A stretch of DNA of 64,000 nt from Dactylosporangium sp. AC04546. GTDB taxonomy: Bacteria > Actinomycetota > Actinomycetes > Mycobacteriales > Micromonosporaceae. Location of the stretch: NCBI RefSeq assembly GCF_022095675.1, contig NZ_JAHYSG010000027.1, forward strand, positions 54,444-118,443, given 5' to 3'. Both the position numbers and the translations under genes were made by a program. Shown piece by piece: positions 1-8,562 of this stretch. Positions within the stretch are counted from its first letter, which is position 1. Each line of letters starts with the position of its first letter. Below the pieces are notes generated by a model that worked only from the letters and a program-made list of their open reading frames with translations, did not search any database and was not told the origin of the DNA.

Positions 1-1
1 C

Positions 2-544
<543 letters not shown>

Positions 545-545
545 C

Positions 546-580
546 CGCACGGCCGGCCCGCGTGGCCGGCCGGCCGTGCG
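546..580. terminator. Bidirectional hairpin terminator between thiolase and pheA
   Basis: Two perfectly complementary 13-nt arms (546-558 and 568-580) enclose a 9-nt loop. The arm is CGCACGGCCGGCC. It starts 2 nt after the thiolase stop and ends 9 nt before the pheA stop, so it can serve both convergent genes. There is no U-tract, which is usual for terminators of GC-rich actinomycetes. Confidence 0.8.
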
Positions 581-589
581 ACTCGTGCC

Positions 590-1438
590 TCAGTCCGCGC
601 GCGGGTAGCTGCCCAGGACCCGGATCTGTGCGCCCTTGCCGCGCAGGACCCGGATCGCATCCCACACCGGCGGATCGAACACGTGCCCGGCGCAGTCGAA
701 GAGGAAGCAGTACTGCCCCAGCGTCGTGCGCGCCGGCCGCGACTCCAGCCGTAGCAGGTCGATGCCGCGGTCGGCGAACACCGACAGGATGCCCAGCAGT
801 GAGCCGGGATGGTCGGCCGGCTGGAAGCAGACCAACGCGGTGCGGTCCCGGCCCGTGGGCGTACCGATGGTCCGGCCCACGAGCACGAAGCGGGTCGCGT
901 TGTGCGGATTGTCGGCGATGTCGTCGGCCAGGATGTCCAGCCCGTGCTGGAGCGCGGCCCCGCGGGGACCGACGCCCGCCAGGCCGGCCTCGCCGGCCAG
1001 CGCACCGGCGCGGACCGCGGCCATCGACGCCGCCGTCGATGCGTACGGCTCGCGGACGGCGGCTGGGACGTGACGGCCGAGGAAGCCGGCGCACTCGTCG
1101 AGCGCGTGCGGATGGGACAACACACGTCGCACCTGTGCCGGACGGGTGCCGGCGGCGGCCGCGAGGACCAGGGTGATCGGCAGGATCGTCTCGGCCCGGA
1201 TCAGCAGCGGCGAGCTGAATGCCAACAGGTCCAGGGTGGGAAGGACGCTGCCGGCGAGCGAGTTCTCGAGGGCGAGCACGGCGGCGTCGGCGTGGCCGGT
1301 CCGTACCGCCGACTCGACCTCGGCCACCGTCGGGTAGGCGACCCGGTGGGCGTCGCGGCACTGGTCGAACCGGCCCACCGCCTCTTCGGTGAAGGTGCCG
1401 GGCGGCCCCAGGTAGGCGACCGTGGCGACCCGCGTCAC
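590..1438 (-). CDS. pheA: Prephenate dehydratase
   Basis: Converts prephenate to phenylpyruvate, the step committing chorismate-derived carbon to phenylalanine. The 282-residue length is normal for a monofunctional actinobacterial enzyme without a chorismate mutase domain. Visible are YLGPPGTFTEEA (residues 9-20), ENSLAGSV (58-65), the catalytic-region TRF (182-184), and a C-terminal ACT domain (about 198-275) with the ESRP motif (232-235) associated with phenylalanine feedback. The GTG start overlaps the stop of the preceding ABC ATPase gene by 4 nt (GTGA), so it is the last gene of a four-gene minus-strand operon with an importer. That linkage hints that the importer handles an aromatic amino acid or derivative (inference). 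Confidence 0.95.
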   Translation of the reverse strand: MTRVATVAYLGPPGTFTEEAVGRFDQCRDAHRVAYPTVAEVESAVRTGHADAAVLALENSLAGSVLPTLDLLAFSSPLLIRAETILPITLVLAAAAGTRPAQVRRVLSHPHALDECAGFLGRHVPAAVREPYASTAASMAAVRAGALAGEAGLAGVGPRGAALQHGLDILADDIADNPHNATRFVLVGRTIGTPTGRDRTALVCFQPADHPGSLLGILSVFADRGIDLLRLESRPARTTLGQYCFLFDCAGHVFDPPVWDAIRVLRGKGAQIRVLGSYPRAD

Positions 1439-2253
1439 GGCCGTCGCTCGGCGTCGGTCGTGGCCTCAACCAGAACGGCGCGGTCGCTCACGACGTCGCC
1501 GGCTCCCGTGATGAGGTCGATCAGCCGCGATACCGTGAGCGCCCGCTTGGCGGCGCCATGGACGTCGGCGATGACCCGGCCCCGGGACATGACGAGCAGC
1601 CGGTCGCCGACCGTGATGGCCTGCTCCATGTTGTGCGTGATCATGAGGCTGGCGCATCCGCTGTCGCGGGCGAGCCGGACGGTGAGGTCGAGCACGGTCC
1701 GCTGGGTGCCCGGATCGAGCGCGGCGAGGTGTTCGTCGAGCAGGAGGACCTTCGGCCGGGTCAGTCCGGCCATCACCATGGTGAGGCTCTGGCGCTGCCC
1801 CGCCGACAGCATCGTCACGGGGTCGGACAGACGCGCCTCGAGCCCCAGCCCGAGGACCGCGAGGCGCTCCCGCATGACGTCGCGGCGGCTGCCGGTGAGC
1901 GCGAACCGCAGTCGCCGCCGGGAGCCCCGCGCCAGGGCCAGCGCCATGTTCTCCTCGATGCTCAGTTGCGGCGCGGTGCCGGCGTGCGGGTTGTCGAACA
2001 CCCGCGCGACGAGCGCGGCGCGGCGGTGGTCGGGCCAGCGGGTGACGTCCCGGCCGTCGACCAGGACTCGTCCCGCGGTGGGCCGGACCGCGCCGGACAC
2101 GATCTGGACCAGCGAGCTCTTGCCGGCGCCGTTGGAGCCGACCACCGTGACGAACTCGCCGGCTGCGATCCGCAGCCCGACGTTGCGCAGCGCCGGCACC
2201 TCCATGCTGGTCCCGGCGTGGTACGTGAGGCTGATCCCGTCCAGGTGCAGCAT
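1435..2253 (-). CDS. ABC transporter ATP-binding protein (TrpXYZ/ABC_sub_bind-type system)
   Basis: The 272-residue ATPase of an importer. It carries Walker A GSNGAGKSS (about residues 39-47), a signature in the variant form LSAGQRQSL, Walker B LLLDEH followed by AALDPG, and the switch histidine in MITHN. The gene follows its permease after 1 nt and overlaps pheA by 4 nt. Together with the lipoprotein (3208-4197) and permease (2255-3205) it makes the three-part layout known for the TrpXYZ-like group, whose binding proteins belong to the ABC_sub_bind family. Substrate is not determinable from sequence; neighbouring pheA and the putative PaaR operator point to an aromatic compound. Confidence 0.85.
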   Translation of the reverse strand: MLHLDGISLTYHAGTSMEVPALRNVGLRIAAGEFVTVVGSNGAGKSSLVQIVSGAVRPTAGRVLVDGRDVTRWPDHRRAALVARVFDNPHAGTAPQLSIEENMALALARGSRRRLRFALTGSRRDVMRERLAVLGLGLEARLSDPVTMLSAGQRQSLTMVMAGLTRPKVLLLDEHLAALDPGTQRTVLDLTVRLARDSGCASLMITHNMEQAITVGDRLLVMSRGRVIADVHGAAKRALTVSRLIDLITGAGDVVSDRAVLVEATTDAERRP

Positions 2254-2254
2254 G

Positions 2255-3205
2255 TCAGATCCCTTCGGCGGACGGTGCGCGGTCGCGGGAGCGCGCCGGC
2301 AGGCGCGACGGCAGGGCCCGGCCGATCCGGCCGAACAGGGGACGCCCCCAGCGTTGCGCCGCGACCGCCGCCAGCAGCGTGACCGCCGTGGCGCCGCGCA
2401 GGTCGGCCGCCGGCAGGCCCAGCCGGAGCGCGCCGACCAGGATCAGCCGGTAGCACAGGGCTCCGACGACCACGCACAGCGCGATGCGCAGGATGCGGGA
2501 GCCGGTCGGGCGGACCAGCAGCTCACCCAGCAGCACCGCGCCGATGCCGGCCACGAAGGTGCCGGTGCCCATGTTGACGTCGGCGAAGCCCTGGGTCTGC
2601 ACGACGAGCGCGCCGGACAGGCCCGCCAGCCCGTTCGCCAGGATCAGGGAGACCACCAGCAGCCGGCGGTCGTTGACGCCGTGGCTGCGTGCCATGACGG
2701 CGTTGACTCCGGTCGCGCGCAGGGCGAGCCCGATCTCGGTACGCAGGAACAACGCGACCGCGCCCACGGCGAGCACGACGATAGCCGCGAGTGTGGCGCT
2801 GGTGGCCGTGTCGGCGGTGCGCGATGGCAGGTCGAGGAACGGCGCGAACAGGGTGTCGGTGAAGTCCACACCGACGGTCGGCTGGCCGAGCACGTGCAGC
2901 GTGACGGAGAACAGGCCGATCGACATCACCAGCCCCGCCAGCAGCACCGGGATGCGGAACGCGAAGTGCAGCCCGGCGGTGACGGCGCCCATCGCCGCGG
3001 CGACGAGCACGGCGACCGCCAGTGCCGCCAGCGGCGGCCAGCCCGCGACGACGGTCACCGCGGTGACCGCGCCGCCGAGGGCGAGGCTGCCGTCGACGGT
3101 GAGGTCGAAGTCGTCTCTGATCCGGAAGACCAGATAGATGGCCAGCACGGCCGGCACCAGCGGCAGTCCGGTGACCAGTGTGTCGAGGAGGATTCGTATG
3201 GTCAT
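2255..3205 (-). CDS. ABC transporter permease (BPD_transp_2 family)
   Basis: A 316-residue polytopic membrane protein with about eight to nine hydrophobic segments of the branched-chain/CUT2-type permease fold, for example the AIYLVFRIRDDFDLTVDGSLALGG region near the N-terminus. I chose the ATG at 3205, 2 nt after the stop of the lipoprotein gene. A GTG at 3211, two codons upstream, would give a 4-nt overlap and cannot be excluded. The open frame continues upstream to 3637, but that part is antisense-like shadow inside the lipoprotein gene and is not coding. It forms the membrane channel between the lipoprotein and the ATPase. Confidence 0.85.
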   Translation of the reverse strand: MTIRILLDTLVTGLPLVPAVLAIYLVFRIRDDFDLTVDGSLALGGAVTAVTVVAGWPPLAALAVAVLVAAAMGAVTAGLHFAFRIPVLLAGLVMSIGLFSVTLHVLGQPTVGVDFTDTLFAPFLDLPSRTADTATSATLAAIVVLAVGAVALFLRTEIGLALRATGVNAVMARSHGVNDRRLLVVSLILANGLAGLSGALVVQTQGFADVNMGTGTFVAGIGAVLLGELLVRPTGSRILRIALCVVVGALCYRLILVGALRLGLPAADLRGATAVTLLAAVAAQRWGRPLFGRIGRALPSRLPARSRDRAPSAEGI

Positions 3206-3207
3206 GT

Positions 3208-4197
3208 TCACGAACCCGCGGTCGCCTCGGTCGGCAACGTCACGGCCACCTTGCTGGCGGTCGCCGGGTTCACCGACCATTGCACCGCTCCGGGACGGCC
3301 GAACGGGACGTCCCCGGCGGGCGTGCCGGTGCTGACCGCGGACGCGGCGTCTCCGGCGAGTCGTCCGATCGCGGGATAGTCCGGACCCAGACTGGCCAGG
3401 ACGCCGTCCACGGTGGCGTCGCCCGCCACGACGTACAGCGGGAGCTTGTTGCTCACCGCGGTCGCGCCGATCGAGGCGAGCCCGGCGAACACGTTCGCGT
3501 CCGGACCGATGAGGATGGTGTCGGCCCGTCCGACCAGGGATCTGGCCGCTGTCGCGATGTCGCCCGGGCCGCCGATGGTGGCCTCGACCAGCTGGAGCCC
3601 GTTGGCCTTCACGGCGGCCTTGAGATCCTTGACCCACAGCTGCATGTTGGCGTTGGACGGGTCGTAGACGGTGCCGATCGTGCGCGGCTTCGGGTCGGTC
3701 AGGGCCAGTTTGGCCAGCAGCAGCGCCGGGTCGACGTAGTCGATGCTCCCGGTGACGTTGCGGCCGGGCTTGTCCAGGGACGCGGCCAGCCCGGCGCCGA
3801 CCGGATCGCCCATCGCGATGGCGATGATCGGCCGGCGTTGCTCCAGCTTCGCCAGGGCGACCACGGCCGGGGTACCGATGACGGCGAACATGGTGGCGTC
3901 AGAGCCGACGAGATCGCGGGCGATGGTCTGGATGAGGGCCGAGTCGCCGTTGGCGTTCTTCACGTCGAAGGTGACCTGCCGGCCGGGCAGCTTGTCGCGC
4001 AGGTGCGCCTCGAACGCGGCGACGGTCTCGTCGAGCACCTTCGCCTGGGCGATCACCAACACACCCACCTTGACGGTGGACGTGCCGGACGGGCCCGGAT
4101 CGTCACCGCAGGCGGCCGTCGCACCGGCCAGCAGGACGGCCGCGGTCAGCGCGGCGACACCCGGTCGTCGCATACGGCGCCGCAAAGTCAGGGACAT
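3208..4197 (-). CDS. ABC transporter substrate-binding lipoprotein (ABC_sub_bind family)
   Basis: A 329-residue extracytoplasmic binding protein. It starts with a basic n-region and a hydrophobic stretch ending in a lipobox-like AGATAAC, so it is probably anchored to the outer face of the membrane through the cysteine near residue 30. The body has the two-lobed ABC_sub_bind pattern: KVGVLVIAQ, the VIGTPAVVAL segment, IAIAMGDPVGAG, and GSIDYVDPALLL. Members of this family bind tryptophan or other small aromatic and organic molecules. It is the first gene of the operon with permease, ATPase and pheA and is transcribed divergently from a TetR regulator. The -10 region overlaps a PaaR-like operator at 4208-4221. 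Confidence 0.9.
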   Translation of the reverse strand: MSLTLRRRMRRPGVAALTAAVLLAGATAACGDDPGPSGTSTVKVGVLVIAQAKVLDETVAAFEAHLRDKLPGRQVTFDVKNANGDSALIQTIARDLVGSDATMFAVIGTPAVVALAKLEQRRPIIAIAMGDPVGAGLAASLDKPGRNVTGSIDYVDPALLLAKLALTDPKPRTIGTVYDPSNANMQLWVKDLKAAVKANGLQLVEATIGGPGDIATAARSLVGRADTILIGPDANVFAGLASIGATAVSNKLPLYVVAGDATVDGVLASLGPDYPAIGRLAGDAASAVSTGTPAGDVPFGRPGAVQWSVNPATASKVAVTLPTEATAGS

Positions 4198-4207
4198 CAG
4201 GACTCCA

Positions 4208-4221
4208 ACCGAACGTACGGT
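4208..4221. promoter_or_regulatory. Putative PaaR-type operator in front of the importer-pheA operon
   Basis: The 14-mer ACCGAACGTACGGT is an interrupted dyad of the form ACCG-NN-CG-NN-CGGT, which is the core I recall for the TetR-family phenylacetate repressor PaaR of corynebacteria. It sits between the divergent importer operon and the TetR gene at 4324, and overlaps the likely minus-strand -10 (TACCGT). A -35 TTGAGA lies 19 nt upstream on that strand. The motif match is seen; the binding by the neighbouring TetR protein is inferred. Confidence 0.6.
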
Positions 4222-4230
4222 AGCTGGATG

Positions 4231-4246
4231 TGAGAAGAATTTCTCA
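4231..4246. promoter_or_regulatory. Second dyad in the TetR/importer intergenic region
   Basis: TGAGAA and TTCTCA form a perfect inverted repeat around GAAT. Immediately right lies another small dyad, AGTAG-GAT-CTACT (4247-4259). Both are placed so that a bound protein would cover the -35 region of the minus-strand promoter. They could be a second regulator site or a TetR site unrelated to the PaaR-like one. Confidence 0.4.
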
Positions 4247-4323
4247 AGTAGGATCTACTGTCAGGCCGATCCGGCCGGCTGTCAAGGTCGGCGGCCTGTC
4301 CCGCACACGAACCTGGAGGCGCA

Positions 4324-4950
4324 GTGGCCCGAATCAACCCGGCGGCGGGCGGCGCCGCGTCGCGACCGGTCCGCCGCGACGCGGCCGCCACGCACGCGGC
4401 CCTGCTGGATGCCGCCGGCGAACTGCTGGTCGCACGGGGGCCGGCGTTCGTCGTGGCGGATCTCGCGCGCCAGGCCGGGACGTCGACGGCGACGGCGTAC
4501 CGCCACTTTCCCGACACGTTCGCCGCGCTGGCGGCCTATCACGACCGGGCGGTCCAGGACCTGCTGGACGCGCTCGTGACGGTCCCCCGTGACGTGCCGG
4601 CGGAGGAGCGGTTCGGACTGGTCTGCCGGCGCTGGGTCGAGCGCGCCGCCAGGTGGGGCCCGGCCCTGGTGCACATCCGGGCGGCCACCGGTTTCCTGCG
4701 TCGCCTGCGAGCGGGTGACCCGGCCATCACCCGGCTCTACACCTCGCTGGCGTCGGTCCTCGCGGGGCTGGTCGACGACGAGCTCATACCGGAGCAGCCG
4801 ATGGAGTACGCCGTGCTGATGTGGATCACGATGTTCGACGAACGAATGATGATCGACCTCAGTGAGGAGCTCGGCTGGGACGAGGCAGAGATCGCGCGGC
4901 GGCTGGCCCACTCCCTGCTGCGGGTGCTGCGCCACCCGCCCGCCGACTAG
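4324..4950 (+). CDS. TetR-family transcriptional regulator (candidate PaaR)
   Basis: A 208-residue repressor. The N-terminal TetR DNA-binding domain spans about residues 20-68, with LARQAGTSTATAYRHFPD as the recognition helix region. The C-terminal ligand-binding domain shows no clear ligand motif. The GTG start follows GGAGG at 4314-4318, 5 nt upstream. It is transcribed divergently from the importer-pheA operon, and a PaaR-like operator lies between them. Its stop codon overlaps the stop of the convergent FAD oxidase gene (CTAG). A role as a phenylacetyl-CoA-responsive repressor is plausible from the operator and from paaN downstream, but TetR proteins are too variable to assign by sequence reading alone. 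Confidence 0.8.
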   Translation: MARINPAAGGAASRPVRRDAAATHAALLDAAGELLVARGPAFVVADLARQAGTSTATAYRHFPDTFAALAAYHDRAVQDLLDALVTVPRDVPAEERFGLVCRRWVERAARWGPALVHIRAATGFLRRLRAGDPAITRLYTSLASVLAGLVDDELIPEQPMEYAVLMWITMFDERMMIDLSEELGWDEAEIARRLAHSLLRVLRHPPAD

Positions 4951-6296
4951 CCACCGACCACCTTGCCGGGGTTCAGCAGGCCGCGCGGGTCGAAGAGGTG
5001 CTTGATCGCGATCATCAGGTCGGTGGCCTCGCCGTGCTCGGCCCGCAGGTACTTGCGCTTGGACAGGCCGATGCCGTGCTCCCCGGTCGAGGTGCCACCG
5101 AGCGCGAGCGCCCGCTCCACCAGGGCGTCGGAGTACTCGTCCGCCCGCTCGCGGTCGTGCTCGGTCAGCGCGGCGATGCTGTGGACGTTGCCGTCGGCGA
5201 CGTGACCCGCGATGACGACATCGAGGCGCAGCCGGGCCGCCTGCTCGCCGGTGTACGCGACCATCTCGCTGACCGCCGCGAGGGGTACCGCCGTGTCGGT
5301 GATCAGGTAGGTCCGATGTGGATAGAGCGCACGGATCGCCGGGTACAGCTGATGCCGCGCTTCCCACAGGGCCTGCCGGTCGGTCTCGTCCCGGGCCGCG
5401 GACACGCTCCTCGCGCCGTGCTCCCGGACGATCTCGTCGATCTCCGCCGCCTCCGGGGCCATCGCCGCGGCGCTCGACGCGTGCAGCTCCACGAACAGCG
5501 CCGGCTGTTCCGGGTACCGGCGGTCGAGATAGCGGTTGATGGCCCGCATGCTCAACGCGTCGACCAGCTCCAGCCGCGCCACCGGCAGGGCACTGCCCAT
5601 GATCGCGTAGGCGGCGTCGACGGCGTCCGGCACGGCCGAGAAGAACACGCGTTGGGTATGCACGTGCGACGGCGTGGGATGCAGGGCGACGGTCAGCTCG
5701 GTGATGACGCCGAGCGTGCCGGCCGAGCCGATCAACAGGTCTTTGAGGTCATACCCGCTGCTGGTCTTGCGCACGCCGCGCCCGAGCGCCACCAGCCGGC
5801 CGTCGGCGAGCGCCACCTGCAGCGCGGCCACGTTCTGGCGCATGCCGCCGTAGCGCACGGTCGTGGTGCCGCTGGCGTTCGTGGCCGCCATGCCACCGAG
5901 GCTCGCGTCGGCGCCGGGGTCCACGGGGAAGAAGAGTCCGTGGTCGCGCACGGCGCGGTTGAGTCCCATGCGTGTGAGGCCTGGCTGGACCACTGCCAGG
6001 AAGTCCGGCGGCTGGATCGACACCACGCGGTTCATTCGGGACAGGTTGAGGCTCACCTCGCCGCCCAGCGGCACCACGTGCCCCTCCGCGCTGCTGCCCG
6101 CGCCGAACGGGATGACCGCGACGCCGTACTCGGCGGACCACGCCAGGGTCTGCAGCACGTCGTCGACGTGCTCCGCGTAGACGACGGCGGCGGGGCGCCG
6201 CACGACGGGGTAGTTCTCGTCGCGCGAGTGCAGATCGAGGTCGGCATCCCGGGTGCTGACCTTCGCACCCAACCGGCGTCGTAGAACCTCGAGCAT
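4947..6296 (-). CDS. FAD-linked oxidase, GlcD / D-lactate dehydrogenase (cytochrome) type
   Basis: A 449-residue flavoprotein oxidising a 2-hydroxy acid. The N-terminal FAD_binding_4 domain (about 30-215) shows IPFGAGSSAEGHV, the glycine-rich VDPGADASLGGMAATNASGT and the GSAGTLGVITELT segment. The C-terminal FAD-oxidase domain has the metal/active-site histidines in AGHVADGNVH and the STGEHGIGLSK motif, ending FDPRGLLNPGK. These are hallmarks of D-lactate/glycolate oxidases. D-lactate, 2-hydroxyglutarate or an aromatic hydroxy acid such as mandelate are all possible substrates. It lies convergent with the TetR gene and divergent from the Liv-type importer, so it may share a control region (6297-6529) with the latter. 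Confidence 0.9.
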   Translation of the reverse strand: MLEVLRRRLGAKVSTRDADLDLHSRDENYPVVRRPAAVVYAEHVDDVLQTLAWSAEYGVAVIPFGAGSSAEGHVVPLGGEVSLNLSRMNRVVSIQPPDFLAVVQPGLTRMGLNRAVRDHGLFFPVDPGADASLGGMAATNASGTTTVRYGGMRQNVAALQVALADGRLVALGRGVRKTSSGYDLKDLLIGSAGTLGVITELTVALHPTPSHVHTQRVFFSAVPDAVDAAYAIMGSALPVARLELVDALSMRAINRYLDRRYPEQPALFVELHASSAAAMAPEAAEIDEIVREHGARSVSAARDETDRQALWEARHQLYPAIRALYPHRTYLITDTAVPLAAVSEMVAYTGEQAARLRLDVVIAGHVADGNVHSIAALTEHDRERADEYSDALVERALALGGTSTGEHGIGLSKRKYLRAEHGEATDLMIAIKHLFDPRGLLNPGKVVGG

Positions 6297-6529
6297 CGGA
6301 CCTCCCAGACGAGCGGCAAGGGGCGGGTAGGGAACACAGGCTTGACGGCCGTGACACCCGTTCGTAACCTACCAAACATTCGGACTGTTGCTCCAGACTC
6401 GTTTGTCCGGCGCGAAAATGGCGCGGCGTGATCGCCGCGGTTCCTAGAAACAGGGCACCTCTCGGTCATCATTCGGCGGGTTTCGCCGTGTTCACCCGGC
6501 GGCGGGACACCGCCACGGAAGGAGTGCCG
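6297..6529. promoter_or_regulatory. Divergent control region of the FAD oxidase and the Liv-type importer
   Basis: 233 nt without a gene. Within it, ACCAAACATTCGGA (6371-6384) is a degenerate version of the PaaR-like motif found at 4208-4221: same spacing, but ACCA for ACCG, CA for the central CG, and CGGA for CGGT. A strong ribosome binding site, GGAAGGAG (6517-6524), precedes the importer gene. I see no other convincing promoter or hairpin. Confidence 0.4.
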
Positions 6530-7699
6530 ATGCGGCAGCGGATCGGCGGTGCTCTCGTCCTCACGACGGTCGCCGCCATGACTTTTGGTTGCTCGAACAA
6601 TGTGGACGGTCCCGGTGCGTCGGACAGCGGGCCGTTCAAGCTCGGCGTCGTCCTGGAGGTGACCGGCGCCGCGGCCAGCATCGGCGTCGGCGAACGCAAC
6701 GCGGTCGAGCTCGCCGTCGACCGGGTCAACGCCGAGGGTGGCGTCAACGGCCGCCAGGTCAAGGCCATCATCCTCGACGCGCAGAGCCGGGAGGACCAGG
6801 CCGCCAAGTACGCCAGCCAGCTGGTCGACCAGGACCGGGTCCATGTGCTCATCGGCAGCACCCGCAGCGGCCCGTCGCTGGCGATGCGCCCGATCGCCGA
6901 ACGGGCCGGCGTGCCCATGATCTCGCTGGCCGCGGCCGAGCGCGTCATCAAGGACTCCAGGTGGGTGTTCAAGACCCCGCCGTCCGACCGGGTCGTGGTG
7001 GCCCAGCTCGCCGACTTCCTCGCCGCGCAGGGCTACCGGCGCGTCGGACTCCTGCGCGACTCGTCCGCCTTCGGCGAAGGCGTGCGCGAGGAGCTCGACA
7101 GCGCCGGGAAGGCCAAGGGCATCACCGTCGTCGCGGAGGAGAAGTTCGACCCGACCGCCACACAGTTCTCCGGCGAACTGGTGCGCCTGCGCGCCGCCGA
7201 CGCGCAGGCCAACATCATCTGGGGCTCGGCCGCCGCACCGGCCCTGGCCACCAAGGCCTACCGGGAGCTCGGCATCACCGCCCCGCTGCTGTCCAGCTAC
7301 GGCGTGGCCAGCGCCTCGTTCCTCAGCACCGCCGGCGCCGCCGCCGACGGGATGGTGCTCAACGGCAACAAGGTGCTGGTCTACGACCAGCTCGCCGCGG
7401 ACGACCCGCAGCGCGCACCGATCGCCGCGTTCGTCGAGGCCTACCGTGCCAAGTTCGGGGCACCACCCTCACCGTTCGCCGGGTACGCGTGGGACGCCGT
7501 CCTGCTCGCGGTCGACGCGGCGAAGCGTGGCGGCACACAACCGGAGCAGATCCGCCAGCAGCTGGAGACCTCCACCGACTACGTCGGGGTGACCGGAGCC
7601 TTCACCTTCTCGGCGGCCGAGCACTCCGGTCTTCCCGTCTCGCCGCTGGTCCTGCTCGACGTGCGGGCCGGAGCGTTCGTGCTGCGGCGGTCGTCGTGA
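6530..7699 (+). CDS. Branched-chain-type ABC transporter substrate-binding lipoprotein
   Basis: A 389-residue periplasmic-binding-fold protein (Peripla_BP_6, LivK-like). The start ATG at 6530 lies 5 nt after GGAAGGAG. The signal peptide ends at a lipobox, AMTFGC, with cysteine near residue 20. The mature part begins with the family opening FKLGVVLEVTGAAASIG, followed by LAVDRVNAEGGVNG, and has the IGSTRSGPSLAM ligand-loop region. Family members bind branched-chain amino acids, amides or aromatic acids. As this gene heads an operon ending in paaN, an aromatic acid such as phenylacetate is a reasonable guess. Confidence 0.92.
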   Translation: MRQRIGGALVLTTVAAMTFGCSNNVDGPGASDSGPFKLGVVLEVTGAAASIGVGERNAVELAVDRVNAEGGVNGRQVKAIILDAQSREDQAAKYASQLVDQDRVHVLIGSTRSGPSLAMRPIAERAGVPMISLAAAERVIKDSRWVFKTPPSDRVVVAQLADFLAAQGYRRVGLLRDSSAFGEGVREELDSAGKAKGITVVAEEKFDPTATQFSGELVRLRAADAQANIIWGSAAAPALATKAYRELGITAPLLSSYGVASASFLSTAGAAADGMVLNGNKVLVYDQLAADDPQRAPIAAFVEAYRAKFGAPPSPFAGYAWDAVLLAVDAAKRGGTQPEQIRQQLETSTDYVGVTGAFTFSAAEHSGLPVSPLVLLDVRAGAFVLRRSS

Positions 7700-8562
7700 C
7701 CGACCTGATGCAGCTGCTCACCGCCGGCGTCTCGCAAGGCGCGGCGTACGGGCTCGTGGCTGCCAGCTTCGTCGCGGTGTTCGCCGTGACCGGCGTCGTG
7801 AGCCTCGTTCAGGGCCAGTTCGCGGCGATCGCCGCCTTCGTCGCGATCGCACTGACCGGTCGCGGGGTGCCGCTGGTCGTCGCCGGCGCACTGGCACTCG
7901 TCGCCGTCGCCGCCCTCGCGTGGCTCATCGAGCGCGGCGTGCTCGCGGGCCGGTACGACGCCGCGCCGGTGACCCACCTGGTCACCACGCTGGGTGTCCT
8001 GGTCGCCCTGCAGGGTGCGGTCCTGCTGGTGTGGGGCCCCGAGCATCGGGGGCTGAGCCCGGTGGTGGACGGGACGTTCACGCTCGGCGGGGTCGTGGTC
8101 CGGTGGCAGGATCTGGTGATCGTCGCCGCGGCCGGCCTGGTCGGGGTGGTGCTGTGGGCCTTCCTGACCCGCACCACCACCGGCCGGGCGGTGGTGGCGT
8201 CCTCGCAGCAGCCGACCGCCGCCCGGCTGCTCGGTATCCCCCAGGCCCGGATGTACCGGCTCGCGTTCTGCGTCGGCGCGCTGGTGGCCGGCGTCGCGGG
8301 CCTGGTCGTCAGCCCCGTCTACCTGACCGGTTGGGACACCGGCCTGAGCCTGGGCCTCAAGGGTTTCGTCGCCGCCAGCGTCGTCGGTCTCGTGTCGCTG
8401 CCCGGCGCGGTGCTGGCCGGCATCCTGCTGGGCCTGCTGGAAAGCCTCGCCGCCGGGTACATCGACACCGGCACGAAGGAAGTCGTCGCCTACCTGGTCC
8501 TGCTGACCGTCCTCATCGTGAACGCGGAAGGGAGGCGCCGTGCACCCGCGCTGCGCGTCTGA
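7696..8562 (+). CDS. Branched-chain-type ABC transporter permease, LivH-like
   Basis: A 288-residue inner-membrane permease. I use the GTG at 7696, overlapping the previous stop by 4 nt; an in-frame ATG at 7708 is the alternative. Typical LivH features are GVSQGAAYGLVAASFVAVF in the first membrane helix, VVSLVQGQFA, the cytoplasmic loop segment ASSQQPTAARLLGI, and a hydrophobic C-terminus. It pairs with the permease half of the next, fused gene, with which it overlaps by 23 nt. Confidence 0.92.
   Translation: MTDLMQLLTAGVSQGAAYGLVAASFVAVFAVTGVVSLVQGQFAAIAAFVAIALTGRGVPLVVAGALALVAVAALAWLIERGVLAGRYDAAPVTHLVTTLGVLVALQGAVLLVWGPEHRGLSPVVDGTFTLGGVVVRWQDLVIVAAAGLVGVVLWAFLTRTTTGRAVVASSQQPTAARLLGIPQARMYRLAFCVGALVAGVAGLVVSPVYLTGWDTGLSLGLKGFVAASVVGLVSLPGAVLAGILLGLLESLAAGYIDTGTKEVVAYLVLLTVLIVNAEGRRRAPALRV

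Noticed and set aside
2255-3637. 460-residue version of the first importer's permease
   Set aside because: The first 144 residues overlap the lipoprotein gene and look like shadow; the permease helix starts at the ATG 3205.
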